A DNA stretch of 64,000 nt from Patescibacteria group bacterium. Its GTDB lineage: Bacteria; Patescibacteriota; Microgenomatia; UBA1406; GWC2-37-13. Shown here in pieces: positions 48,510 to 58,139 of this stretch. Within the stretch, counting starts at the first letter, position 1; the number at the start of each line of letters is the position of its first letter. The notes beneath the pieces are model-generated. The model had not been told where the DNA came from and ran no database searches. It saw only the letters and a program-made list of their open reading frames with translations. The DNA lies in the NCBI GenBank assembly GCA_026004455.1, contig BPJE01000001.1:310001-374000 (forward strand), in the 5' to 3' direction. A program made the position numbers and the translations under genes.

Positions 48510-49523
48510 TTACTTCATCTCTTTTAACTTCTTTTTAAAATAATCAACATAGGGAATAACTTTTGGATCTTGCTCATAAAGAACTGATAGATAAAGCGAT
48601 AGGAAACTACCAATTGCCATCAACTCAAATGCTTGTTCAATCTTGTTTTTTCCCTCAAGTTCATACCAGATAGTTTTAATCTGATTTTGCTCAACAACAT
48701 CTTTGGTAATAATAAATCTTTTTTGGATTGGAGCAGAGTAAACCGAAGAATAAAAGAAAACAAAAATTAGTAAATCTTTAAGAGTTCCAGGAAATTTTAA
48801 TCCTTCCATTAGATGATGATTTAGTTCAGGGATAACTCGAAAATCAGAGATTGATTTAGCAGTTTCATTGGTTTGATTGGCAATCGCATTACCAACTCCA
48901 GTTAAGTGTTCAGAGACGATATAAAAAGGATATTTTTGATAGATATTTTGCGCTAATTTTTTTATCTTATTGTTTTCAGTTTTTACCTCAATTTTGTATT
49001 CTTCAGTTTTTGCTTTTAAATAATCAATAGCAGAGTAAATATTTTTTGCTGATTCATTAATTAAGTCTAATCTAAAAAGCAGTCCTACAATTCCACCAAC
49101 AAAATAACCAAAACCAATTCGCGGCTGATTCGAGGGATTGTGAATTGGATTGATATGATAAAATGGCATTTGATTTTCTTCAAAAAAAGTTTTTAATTCA
49201 CCACCAACAGTCAAGCCAGTGATTAAAGCTTGTTTTTCTTTAGCTTGGTGAGCCATTTCTAGCACCTCTTCAGTTGTTCCAGAATATGAGGAAAGAATGA
49301 TTAATGTTTTTTCATTAACAAAGTATGGTAATTGATAATTATCATTGATAATAATTGGTTTTTTTAATTTGTCTTTAAAAAGCTCTTTAATAATCAATCC
49401 TGGAAATCTTGATCCACCCATACCGCAAACAACAATGTTTTCAATTTTATCTAAATAATTATTGGAAAAATTTATTTTTGTTGCTTCAGAGAAAGATTGT
49501 TCAAGTTGTTGAAGTAGTCGCAT
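48510..49523 (-). CDS. SIS-domain bifunctional phosphoglucose/phosphomannose isomerase
   Basis: [44 protein letters not shown]; probable start MRLLQQLEQ lies within the gatA'-derived sequence. Confidence 0.8.
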   Translation of the reverse strand: MRLLQQLEQSFSEATKINFSNNYLDKIENIVVCGMGGSRFPGLIIKELFKDKLKKPIIINDNYQLPYFVNEKTLIILSSYSGTTEEVLEMAHQAKEKQALITGLTVGGELKTFFEENQMPFYHINPIHNPSNQPRIGFGYFVGGIVGLLFRLDLINESAKNIYSAIDYLKAKTEEYKIEVKTENNKIKKLAQNIYQKYPFYIVSEHLTGVGNAIANQTNETAKSISDFRVIPELNHHLMEGLKFPGTLKDLLIFVFFYSSVYSAPIQKRFIITKDVVEQNQIKTIWYELEGKNKIEQAFELMAIGSFLSLYLSVLYEQDPKVIPYVDYFKKKLKEMK

Positions 49524-50202
49524 CTTTTTTGTCTTTTCCAGCAATAATATTTAGTAAAATAGCGCTGTCTTCAACAGTTTTGGTGATTGGTCCAGGTGAA
49601 TCAAGAGATGACCCCATGGCAATTATTCCATAACGACTGACTCTTCCATAAGTTGGTTTTAAACCAACTACCCCACACCAAGCTGCTGGTTGGCGGATTG
49701 ATCCAGCAGTTTCAGTGCCAAGACTAGCAATTGCCATATCAGAGGCAACTGCGGCAGCTGACCCTCCTGATGAGCCACCAGGTAAAAATTTGGGATTGCG
49801 AGGATTTTTTGTTGGTCCATAGTCTGATGTCTCAGTTGATGAACCATGAGCCCAAGCATCCATATTAGTTTTGCCAAAAACAACTCCGCCAGCTTCCTTT
49901 ATTTTTTTTGTTACGGTTGATTCATATTGAGGTAGATATCCATCCAATACTTTTGATGAGGCAGTAGTTGGCAAACCTACAGTTAAAAAATTATCTTTGA
50001 CAGCAATCGGTATTCCCTTTAGGGGTTTATTTTCATTTTCTTTTGCTTTTTTTAAAGCATCTTTATCAACTGAAAGATAGACATTAAGCAATTGATTTTT
50101 TTCCTCATAAACTTTCCATAAATCGTGATATAAATCATCAAGAGAAATTTCTTTTTTTTCTAAAAGAGTAAGAGCTTTTTTTAAGGTTAAAGTATTTAGC
50201 AT
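49501..50202 (-). pseudogene. Truncated duplicate of gatA
   Basis: Identical to the first part of 43442-44842, ending ...[12 protein letters not shown]. Confidence 0.88.
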
Positions 50203-50204
50203 AG

Positions 50205-50504
50205 TTAGTCTTCTTCTAAAACTTGATCAACAACAAAATAACCATTATATTTGTTTTTAGCTTCTCTTAAAGCCTCATCTTGTGAAAGCATCGATTTTTC
50301 ATCAACAATATCTTCCCGAAAAACATTTTCTAAAAAAGTTGTTTGGTATAAAGGTTCGATATTTTTAACATCAACACTAAAAAGATTATCAATTACCTCA
50401 AGAGTTTTATTAAATCCTGATAAAAGTTCATCAGCCTCTTTTTCAGAGATTGGGATTTTTGCCAAGCTAGCAATTTTTAAAACAAGAGTTTTGTCTAATT
50501 TCAT
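50205..50504 (-). CDS. gatC: Duplicate gatC
   Basis: Translation identical to 44845-45144. Confidence 0.85.
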   Translation of the reverse strand: MKLDKTLVLKIASLAKIPISEKEADELLSGFNKTLEVIDNLFSVDVKNIEPLYQTTFLENVFREDIVDEKSMLSQDEALREAKNKYNGYFVVDQVLEED

Positions 50505-50628
50505 AAATAATAATTATAAAAAGATAAAATCAAAATTCAAAATTGAAAAAACTTTTAAACTTTTAATATTAATTTATTGAATTATTTATTATTGATTAAA
50601 AATTTATTTATTTGTTTATTTATTATTT

Positions 50629-51381
50629 TTAAAACCTGGTGTAGAAGAATTCAGTGGGAATTTGAGGGTAGGATTGAAAAAGGATAATTTTTTTTGAAAC
50701 ACCGCTTTTGGCAATTGCTTGAGAGGAAACAGTTATTCCCTGTAAGGGTAAATTAGTGGTGCTTCTAAAATAAATTTTTCCATCATCAAAAAGATTTTTA
50801 ACAATAACAATTTGGCTATTAGTGAAGATATCAGAAGCAGGAATCGTAAAAGATTTAGCAAACTTATTGTTTGAACAGATATTTGAAGGAATAATAGCAT
50901 TATTGATCTGATTAGTTGGATCAACGATATATTTTTTTATGGCATTAGTTTTAATCAAAGTTAATTCAATTGCTTGAGATGAAGAAAAACAGATTTCAAG
51001 TGGAGCATTGATAGAGTTGCCAAAACTATTATTTTCGTTATTATAATTAGCTAAATAAAAAGTATAGCTTTGGCCATTTTTTAAAACAGGGGTAGTAAAG
51101 TCTTGCTTTTGAATAGTTTCTAAAGTTGCTCCACCAGTAAAATCAGAAAAATTAGCTAAAGACCCAGTACCAAAACTTATATTACTTACTTTTTCATTTA
51201 AAAGTGCCTCAATGGCTGATTCAGCAGCAGCTAAAGCTTTTTTATTGTCTTCTTCAAGTTTAGTAATTTGGGTTTCAGTGATGGTTTGAAAAGAAATAGA
51301 TAAAACCACCGTCATGACTGTTGCTAAGATCATTACCGCTATGAGCAAAACTTGGGATTTTCTCATTGTATTTCTTGCCAT
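50629..51381 (-). CDS. Type IV pilus PilX-like/pseudopilin-type membrane protein
   Basis: SQVLLIAVMILATVMTVVLSISFQTITETQITKLEEDNKKALAAAESAIEALL. Confidence 0.55.
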   Translation of the reverse strand: MARNTMRKSQVLLIAVMILATVMTVVLSISFQTITETQITKLEEDNKKALAAAESAIEALLNEKVSNISFGTGSLANFSDFTGGATLETIQKQDFTTPVLKNGQSYTFYLANYNNENNSFGNSINAPLEICFSSSQAIELTLIKTNAIKKYIVDPTNQINNAIIPSNICSNNKFAKSFTIPASDIFTNSQIVIVKNLFDDGKIYFRSTTNLPLQGITVSSQAIAKSGVSKKIILFQSYPQIPTEFFYTRF

Positions 51382-53003
51382 TGGTAATTCATAATTGATA
51401 AAATTGGTAATAGTTTCATATATTGATTTTTATCGAAAACAATAAAAAGTGATGGTTTTTGATTAGTATCATTTCTATTTACTAATGATACTTGATTTTT
51501 CGATATTAAATTACCTTTTATTTTTAATCCAGTAGGACTTTGATAAGTGAATTGATTTAATGCAATAAAAATTCCATTAGCATTATTAACTGTCGAATTA
51601 AAAACAATATTTTTTGCTACAATGGCAATTGAATTTAAGTTTGAATTAAAATTATTTATGTTTATATTTAAATTACCATAATCATTATTGTTTGAATTTC
51701 TAACAACTAGTAAAAAATCATAATTATTAGGTTGATTATTAATTGTTAAATTATCTGATTTAATAATATAGATACCATTAGAATTAATATTTGCAATATT
51801 TTCAATCTCTTTTGTTTGTTTTCTTGATTTTATATATTCATAAAAATTAATCTCGATTTGATTGTTTAATTGACTATAAGATCCAAGATACCAATTTTTA
51901 ATACTAGCTTGAATAGGATTATAAGAGGGGCCAGGATTGTAGCTACCAGAGGCAAGAATAATACCGGGATCAGATGAAGGAGAATTAATAATTACGTATC
52001 GATTAGTATTATCATCTATGTTATCAAATGGTTGAGGATTTGTAACAACAGAAATATTGTGATTTCCTAGTTTATTAAGAGAAGTATCTTTTAGTTTATA
52101 CCAAGGTGAAGAATTGATAACAGATACTGTGCCATATGAATTTGCTCCATTCCCATTTGAGCCATCACATTGGTAGCTTGGTGGACCATCAACACATTTT
52201 CCTCGACACTCAGCAATTCCATCATTCCAAGCACGGCAAAAAACATCATAATTACCAGTTGCACTAGGTGTCCAAGAAAAACTATAATTACCAGCAGCAG
52301 TGACGTTTTGAGTGCTATTCAAAGGTGTAAAAGAACAAGCACCCTCCGGATTAGCTACCATACCGACCGAGGTAACCGGCCCATTAGCATTTTCATAGGT
52401 AGCAGAAAGAGTTATTGTATCTCCTAATAAAACATTTACAGGAGGATTAAGTCCGTTAATTTTTAAGTTTTTACAATTTGGTGTTAAAGGCGTATAATGC
52501 CACCATAAGTCAACATAATAATAGTTATTTTGATTGATGTCGCCAGTAATTACCTGAGAGGATAAAATTGAGACAGAAGAACCATTAATAGGAGTATCAT
52601 TATGACAATTATCATTATTAAAACACAATGTATATCCAACATTACTTCCTGGAAGTGTGCTAACTGATATGGTTTTATTTCCGTAAAGATTAATAAACTC
52701 ATAAGGTTGATTTTGAGTCGATGAAGAGTCAATGGTTACGGTTTGTTGGGAGAAGGGGGGTATATTTAAATTTCCCGGCATTTTTACTTTATATCCCTTA
52801 ATTTTATAAGAAGGACAAGCGCAATTTCTAATATTAGGACAATTAGGATTTTTACAAATACCACTAATACATTGTAAACCGCTATTACAATAAGAAGGTC
52901 TACCGCAAGACTCAAAGCAATTATGATCGGCTAATGTTTTTTTTGTGTTAAATATAATAGACAAAATTAAAAAAAATAAAAAGAAAATAATTGTTTTTTT
53001 CAT
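51363..53003 (-). CDS. Secreted Cys-containing surface protein
   Basis: Signal-like N-terminus, CFESCGRPSYCNSGLQCISGICKNPNC, Ig-like central part. Confidence 0.55.
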   Translation of the reverse strand: MKKTIIFFLFFLILSIIFNTKKTLADHNCFESCGRPSYCNSGLQCISGICKNPNCPNIRNCACPSYKIKGYKVKMPGNLNIPPFSQQTVTIDSSSTQNQPYEFINLYGNKTISVSTLPGSNVGYTLCFNNDNCHNDTPINGSSVSILSSQVITGDINQNNYYYVDLWWHYTPLTPNCKNLKINGLNPPVNVLLGDTITLSATYENANGPVTSVGMVANPEGACSFTPLNSTQNVTAAGNYSFSWTPSATGNYDVFCRAWNDGIAECRGKCVDGPPSYQCDGSNGNGANSYGTVSVINSSPWYKLKDTSLNKLGNHNISVVTNPQPFDNIDDNTNRYVIINSPSSDPGIILASGSYNPGPSYNPIQASIKNWYLGSYSQLNNQIEINFYEYIKSRKQTKEIENIANINSNGIYIIKSDNLTINNQPNNYDFLLVVRNSNNNDYGNLNININNFNSNLNSIAIVAKNIVFNSTVNNANGIFIALNQFTYQSPTGLKIKGNLISKNQVSLVNRNDTNQKPSLFIVFDKNQYMKLLPILSIMNYQWQEIQ

Positions 53004-53040
53004 TAAAATAAGAATATCAAAGATAAAAATTTATGTCAAT

Positions 53041-53844
53041 ATGACGAGTTTTTTTATTTTTTTAATTATTTTCTTTCTTGAGGGGGCGGCTTTAGTTGAC
53101 CGCCAGATTATTTTTTTTCTTTACTCTTTAGTTCCAGCATTATATTATTTAGAAAAACAATTTAAAAAAGAGACAATATTTATTCCTTTATGGTTTTTTT
53201 TAAGTTATTTTTTATTTTTTCTGTTAAGTTTTCTTTCTTTTCATTATTCAGTTGATAAGATAAATACAATTGATTATTTATTTTTTTATTTAAGCGCATT
53301 TTTTATTTTTATTTTAGGTTTTAATGAAAAAGAAAAGATTAAAAAAATTTTTAAAAAAATTATTATTTTTTTAAGTTTAAGCTCTTGCTTTTTTTCTTTA
53401 TTACCAAGTTACTTTAATCTTAGTAACTACTTTAATCTTACTCCTTATCAACTTATTTTTCCTTTTTATCCTAATCATAATCATTTAGGAGATTTTTTGG
53501 GTTTAACTATGATTTATTTGCTTTTTGATTTTTTAAAAGAAAAAAAAATAAAAGACCTAATTTGTTTATTTATTTTTTTTCCTTTTTTCCTTTTTTCTTT
53601 TTCTCGGTCGGCTTATATTGATTTTTTAATCATAATTTTTTTTATTATTCTTAATAAAAGAAAATTTAATCAATTACCAAAAAAAATTGTTTTCAACTTA
53701 TTAATAATAATTTTTGTTTTTTTTCTTTTAACTCAAAAAGAGATTTATCAGTTTAAACCAATATCTTATTTTTTACCTTTTGTTCAAGAAAAACTTCATT
53801 TTCAACCACGAAGTGTTTTTTTCCGGCAGACCAGAATATTTTAA
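53041..53844 (+). CDS. O-antigen ligase-like protein, N-terminal part (frameshifted)
   Basis: PFYPNHNHLGDFLGLTMIYLLFDF; continues in another frame at 53780-55507. Confidence 0.65.
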   Translation: MTSFFIFLIIFFLEGAALVDRQIIFFLYSLVPALYYLEKQFKKETIFIPLWFFLSYFLFFLLSFLSFHYSVDKINTIDYLFFYLSAFFIFILGFNEKEKIKKIFKKIIIFLSLSSCFFSLLPSYFNLSNYFNLTPYQLIFPFYPNHNHLGDFLGLTMIYLLFDFLKEKKIKDLICLFIFFPFFLFSFSRSAYIDFLIIIFFIILNKRKFNQLPKKIVFNLLIIIFVFFLLTQKEIYQFKPISYFLPFVQEKLHFQPRSVFFRQTRIF

Positions 53845-55507
53845 ACAAGCAATATTAGGTTTCTTAGAAAAACCTTTTTTTGGTTGGGGGTTGGGTAATT
53901 TTATTTATTCTTCGCAAAAATATGTTGGCGAAAATTTACAGCAGGTATTAAGCGCGTTAAATTTACCTTTAACTATATTAACTGAAGTGGGTGTTTTTGG
54001 TTTTTTAAGCTTTATATTTTTTTTATTTTTGCTTTTCAAAAATATTAATTGGCAAAATAAACCTTTTTATTATTTATTTTTTTATTTATCTTTAAATTTT
54101 TTAACCGATTATACTTATTCAATTTATGGAATGTTTTTGTTGTGGTTTTTACTTGCTTCATTGTCAATGAACGATAATAAAAAAAAGAGCTTTTCTTTCT
54201 ATCCATTTGTTTCTTTTGTTGTCACTTTTTTTATTTTTTTAAAATTAACCGGACAGATTTTAACATTAGTTGGCTATCCGAATTATGGCTTTTATTTGTT
54301 TTCATTTAATCACTCAACTTTTCAAGCAATGTTGGATTATCAATTAAAAACGAGGAAAATAGAAAAAGCCCAACAATTAGCTAATAATTATTATCAATTA
54401 TCTTTAAACTCATCTTCTTCACTAAGTTATCTCTCTCAATTTTGGCAAAATTTAGGTAATAAGGAAAAAGCTTTATTTTTTGCCCAACAAATTACTGATA
54501 ATGACAAATTTCCTTCTTTTGATACTTTAAAAAAAGTTTATTTTTTAAAAAAAGATTTAGAAGGGAAAGAAAAAGCTGATAAATATTTTATGAAGTTTTT
54601 TGAAAATTTTAAAACTACCTTTTGGTTAAATGAAAGTTTTGAGAATGAAGTTTGGCAATTTTGTTTTGAAAATAATATAGTTGGTTGTCGTTATCGTTAT
54701 TTTTATTTACCACCCAAAAAAACTATTGAGAAAAATAAAAATCAAAATTTTCCTAAGGTAATTTACACTTTAAACAATGAGGGTTTTAATGAAAGGTTTA
54801 ATTATCCAATAAATAAAGAAAAAGATGTTTTTCGGATTTTAGTTATTGGCGATGCTAATACTTTTGGGTTTTTGGTTAATACCAAAGATAATTGGGTGGA
54901 AAAACTTGAGGATAAATTTAAAAATCAAAATTCAAAAGTCAAAATTAACTACAAAAAAGTTGAAATAATTAACTTAGCTTATCATAGTTATGATTTAGCT
55001 TATCAAGTTGAGCGATTTCATCAGCAAGGATTAAAATATAAACCTGATTTAGTTATTTGGATGAGTAATAATTTTTCAAGAATTAATGAGATATTTTTGC
55101 CAATAACTGAAAAATATGCTTGGATTGAAAATAATCCTTTAGAAAAAGAAAAATACCAAAAACAAGGAATAAATTTTCCCTCATGGGAATTAGCTTATGA
55201 AGAGTATCAAAAAAAAGTTAAAGAAGAAAAAATAGATGTTGAAGGCTATCAAAAAGAAAAAATCAAAGAATTTTTTAAGTTATATAAAGGTTCATTGGTT
55301 TTTATAAATCTATATGATATCCCAGATTGGATAAAAGAAACTTTATTATCTTATCCTGATGTTTATATTTTTAATCCTAAAGATTTCTCCCAAAATGATG
55401 ATTATTACTATGAAAAAGTAAAAGCCATTAACCCAAAAGGTCATGAAGCACTGGCAGAAATGATTTATGAGTTTTTGGTAGAAAAAGTATTAAGTAGTGA
55501 GCATTAA
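53780..55507 (+). CDS. O-antigen ligase-like C-terminal part fused to TPR-like and SGNH/GDSL-hydrolase-like regions
   Basis: FFSGRPEYFKQAILGFLEKPFFGWGLGNF; LVIGDANTFGFLVNTKDNWVEKLEDKF; terminal NPKGHEALAEMIYEFL. Confidence 0.65.
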   Translation: MFKKNFIFNHEVFFSGRPEYFKQAILGFLEKPFFGWGLGNFIYSSQKYVGENLQQVLSALNLPLTILTEVGVFGFLSFIFFLFLLFKNINWQNKPFYYLFFYLSLNFLTDYTYSIYGMFLLWFLLASLSMNDNKKKSFSFYPFVSFVVTFFIFLKLTGQILTLVGYPNYGFYLFSFNHSTFQAMLDYQLKTRKIEKAQQLANNYYQLSLNSSSSLSYLSQFWQNLGNKEKALFFAQQITDNDKFPSFDTLKKVYFLKKDLEGKEKADKYFMKFFENFKTTFWLNESFENEVWQFCFENNIVGCRYRYFYLPPKKTIEKNKNQNFPKVIYTLNNEGFNERFNYPINKEKDVFRILVIGDANTFGFLVNTKDNWVEKLEDKFKNQNSKVKINYKKVEIINLAYHSYDLAYQVERFHQQGLKYKPDLVIWMSNNFSRINEIFLPITEKYAWIENNPLEKEKYQKQGINFPSWELAYEEYQKKVKEEKIDVEGYQKEKIKEFFKLYKGSLVFINLYDIPDWIKETLLSYPDVYIFNPKDFSQNDDYYYEKVKAINPKGHEALAEMIYEFLVEKVLSSEH

Positions 55508-55576
55508 AAAAATTAAAAATTTTTATTTGTTTAGGATTTAGAGTTTAGAATTTAGGATTTATTTTAATTAGGTCAA

Positions 55577-56833
55577 TTAGGTTAACATAATCTCTTTCAA
55601 TTTATCAAAACTGACAATGTTAATGGTAGTTGAATTAATTATTTCTTTTGCTTCGTAATCTAAATTTATCAAAAATGCCTCTTTTGGTTGATAAAGTTTT
55701 ATAAAACTTCTTAAACTTTTTGAAATGGTTGGTTTTTTCAATGTAGTTGCTTTAATTTCAACTGGGATAATTTCTACTCCTTTTTGAATAATAAAATCAA
55801 CCTCAGCTGAAAGGCGACTGCGCCAAAAATTAATTTTTGTAACCGGATCAGATTTTTCTTCTAAGGTATTAAGAACAAAATTTTCAAAAAGTTCCCCTTT
55901 ATCTGGTCGGATGAAAAAAGAGGTAAAATTGCGAATTAAAAGATTACGAAGTCCTGTATCATAAAAATATACTTTTGGCATTTTGATAATTTCTTTTTTA
56001 GGATTAGAGAAAAAAGGACGGATAATTTTTATAACAAAACTTTTTTCTAAATAATAAAGGTAATTATCAAGAGTAACTCGGTTTGAGCCAATTGAAGAAG
56101 CTAAAAAATCTTTATTAACAATATTTCCTAAAGAAGCAGCTAAAAGCATCACTAATTTTATAAACGAAGGCTCATTTTTTACCGCAAAATAACCTTTGAT
56201 ATCTTTTTCTATGTATGAAGAATAAATTTCTTCCAAGATAACAATTTTTTCTTGTTCGGTTTCCGCCAAAACAACCTTTGGATAACCGCCGTATTTTAAA
56301 TACTCATCTAAATATTTTCTTAATTTATCTAAATAAACTTTTTTAATTGGTTTGAATTGGTCAATGTTTTTTTCTTTAAATAAAACGAACTCTTTAAAAC
56401 TTAAAGGATAAAGAAAAAATGTTTTTTTTCTTCCGGTTAATGGTTCAACAACTTTGTTTTTTATTTCCAAAGAAGAAGAGCCAGAGATTATTAATTTGCA
56501 ATTTAAATTTGAATCATAAATACCTTTAAGAAAAATCCCTGGTTCTTTTATTCTTTGAATTTCATCAATAAAAACATAAAGCTTTTTATTTTGACTATTT
56601 TTTTTTAAGAATTCAATAAAGTTTTGTTGGTCGCTAACAATCTCTCGGTTAGAAAAAATATCAAGATTAAAAAAAAATGTGTTTTCTTTTTTTTGTTGAA
56701 GGTGTTTTTCAATAAGTTTTAAGGTGGTAGTTTTCCCAACCTGTCTTGGGCCCAAGACTAAAGAAATTTCCTTATTTTCAAGGTGTTTTTTTAAATCATC
56801 AATAATTTTTCTCTCTATCAGTACATTTTGCAT
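55577..56833 (-). CDS. AAA-family ATPase with DUF4143-type C-terminal domain
   Basis: LVLGPRQVGKTTTLKLIEKHL; YVFIDEIQRIKEPG; SAEVDFIIQKGVEIIPVEIKATTLKKP. Confidence 0.85.
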   Translation of the reverse strand: MQNVLIERKIIDDLKKHLENKEISLVLGPRQVGKTTTLKLIEKHLQQKKENTFFFNLDIFSNREIVSDQQNFIEFLKKNSQNKKLYVFIDEIQRIKEPGIFLKGIYDSNLNCKLIISGSSSLEIKNKVVEPLTGRKKTFFLYPLSFKEFVLFKEKNIDQFKPIKKVYLDKLRKYLDEYLKYGGYPKVVLAETEQEKIVILEEIYSSYIEKDIKGYFAVKNEPSFIKLVMLLAASLGNIVNKDFLASSIGSNRVTLDNYLYYLEKSFVIKIIRPFFSNPKKEIIKMPKVYFYDTGLRNLLIRNFTSFFIRPDKGELFENFVLNTLEEKSDPVTKINFWRSRLSAEVDFIIQKGVEIIPVEIKATTLKKPTISKSLRSFIKLYQPKEAFLINLDYEAKEIINSTTINIVSFDKLKEIMLT

Positions 56834-57112
56834 ATATAAAATGTATCATATTATATACATTTTGTCAAGGATTAAAATTTATTTATTATTTTTTTACACG
56901 TTACACGTTATACGCCTGCCCTGAACCGAACTTGTTCTGGTTTGGGGTTCCACGTTACCCATTTATTGATTAGATCAATTAGAATAATTAGAAATTTTTT
57001 ATTTTTCATGTTATACGTTCCATGTTCCATGTTCTAATTTTCATGTTTCACGTTTTACGTTTTACGTTACACGTTTAATCTAGATTAGATCAATTAGGTT
57101 AATTAGAAATTA

Positions 57113-57240
57113 GAAATTATTTCCTGGTATATTTTCTCAACCTCTTTTCCCGCTTTTTTCCAGGAAAGTTTGTTTTTACCCAAAACCAAAGTTTTCACTG
57201 TCAATGAAAACTTTTTGGGGAGAGTTTTTAATAAAAAACA
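57113..57240 (-). pseudogene. Glycosyltransferase family 4-like C-terminal remnant
   Basis: Minus strand ...LKTLPKKFSLTVKTLVLGKNKLSWKKAGKEVEKIYQEIISNF*, typical GT-B C-terminal helix; no N-terminal part. Confidence 0.6.
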
Positions 57241-57341
57241 ATTGTATAATTTGGAAAATTAATCGAGATGTAAATTTTAATCTCTTAACAAACCCAAAAT
57301 GGTTAATAGTAGAAGAGTTTTTTTTGTAAAATTAAATTGTT

Positions 57342-58139
57342 ATGAGAGATAGTATTCAAATAATTATTGTTAGTCATAATCATGGTGGTTTTTTATATAA
57401 TTGTCTCGATTCTTTGCATAGAAATACGAGTTTAAAAATTAAAATTGTTGTTATAATTAACAACCCAAAAGATGATATTAGTTACGAAATAATAAAAAAA
57501 TTTTTAAATAAGTTTTATGAAATTAAAATATTAAAAAATAAAAAACCCCAAGGATTAGCAAAAAATCTCAATCAAGGAATTAAATTATTTAATGAAGATT
57601 TTATTTTAATTTTAAATCCGGATACAATTTTAACAAAGAATGCGATTGATAATTTATATAAGTTTGCCAAAAATATGCCAAAAGCTGCTATTTGTGGACC
57701 AAAAATACTTAATCCCGATGAAAGTATTCAATATTCTGCAAGACGATTTCCTAATTTTAAAACTTTTTTAATAAGAAGACTGCCTTGGCGCAAATTTTTT
57801 ATCAATTCAAAAATCAATCTTCATCATTTAGGCTATGATTTGGATCTTAATAAAAGTCAAAGGGTTGATTGGTTACTAGGAGCATGTTGGTTAGTAAAAA
57901 GAAAAGCAATAGAGGACATAGGTTTATTTGATGAAAGATATTATTTGTATGTGGAAGATATTGACTATTGTTATAGGGTATGGAAAAAAGGATGGGAATG
58001 TTGGTATGTTCCTCAATCAACAATTATTCATTATCATCAAGCGGAAAGCGACAAGAGGTTTTTTACCATTTATAATCTTTATCATATAAAAAGCATGTTT
58101 TATTATTTCTTAAAAAACAATTTAAAAATTATAAAATGA
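57342..58139 (+). CDS. Family 2 glycosyltransferase (rhamnosyltransferase-like)
   Basis: IIIVSHNHGGFLYNCLDSL, LILNPDTILT, WLLGACWLVKRKAIEDIGLFDERYYLYVEDIDYCYRVWKKGW. Confidence 0.88.
   Translation: MRDSIQIIIVSHNHGGFLYNCLDSLHRNTSLKIKIVVIINNPKDDISYEIIKKFLNKFYEIKILKNKKPQGLAKNLNQGIKLFNEDFILILNPDTILTKNAIDNLYKFAKNMPKAAICGPKILNPDESIQYSARRFPNFKTFLIRRLPWRKFFINSKINLHHLGYDLDLNKSQRVDWLLGACWLVKRKAIEDIGLFDERYYLYVEDIDYCYRVWKKGWECWYVPQSTIIHYHQAESDKRFFTIYNLYHIKSMFYYFLKNNLKIIK

Noticed and set aside
56893-57078. CRISPR array
   Set aside because: Repeats are short and degenerate, with no regular repeat/spacer lengths and no cas genes.
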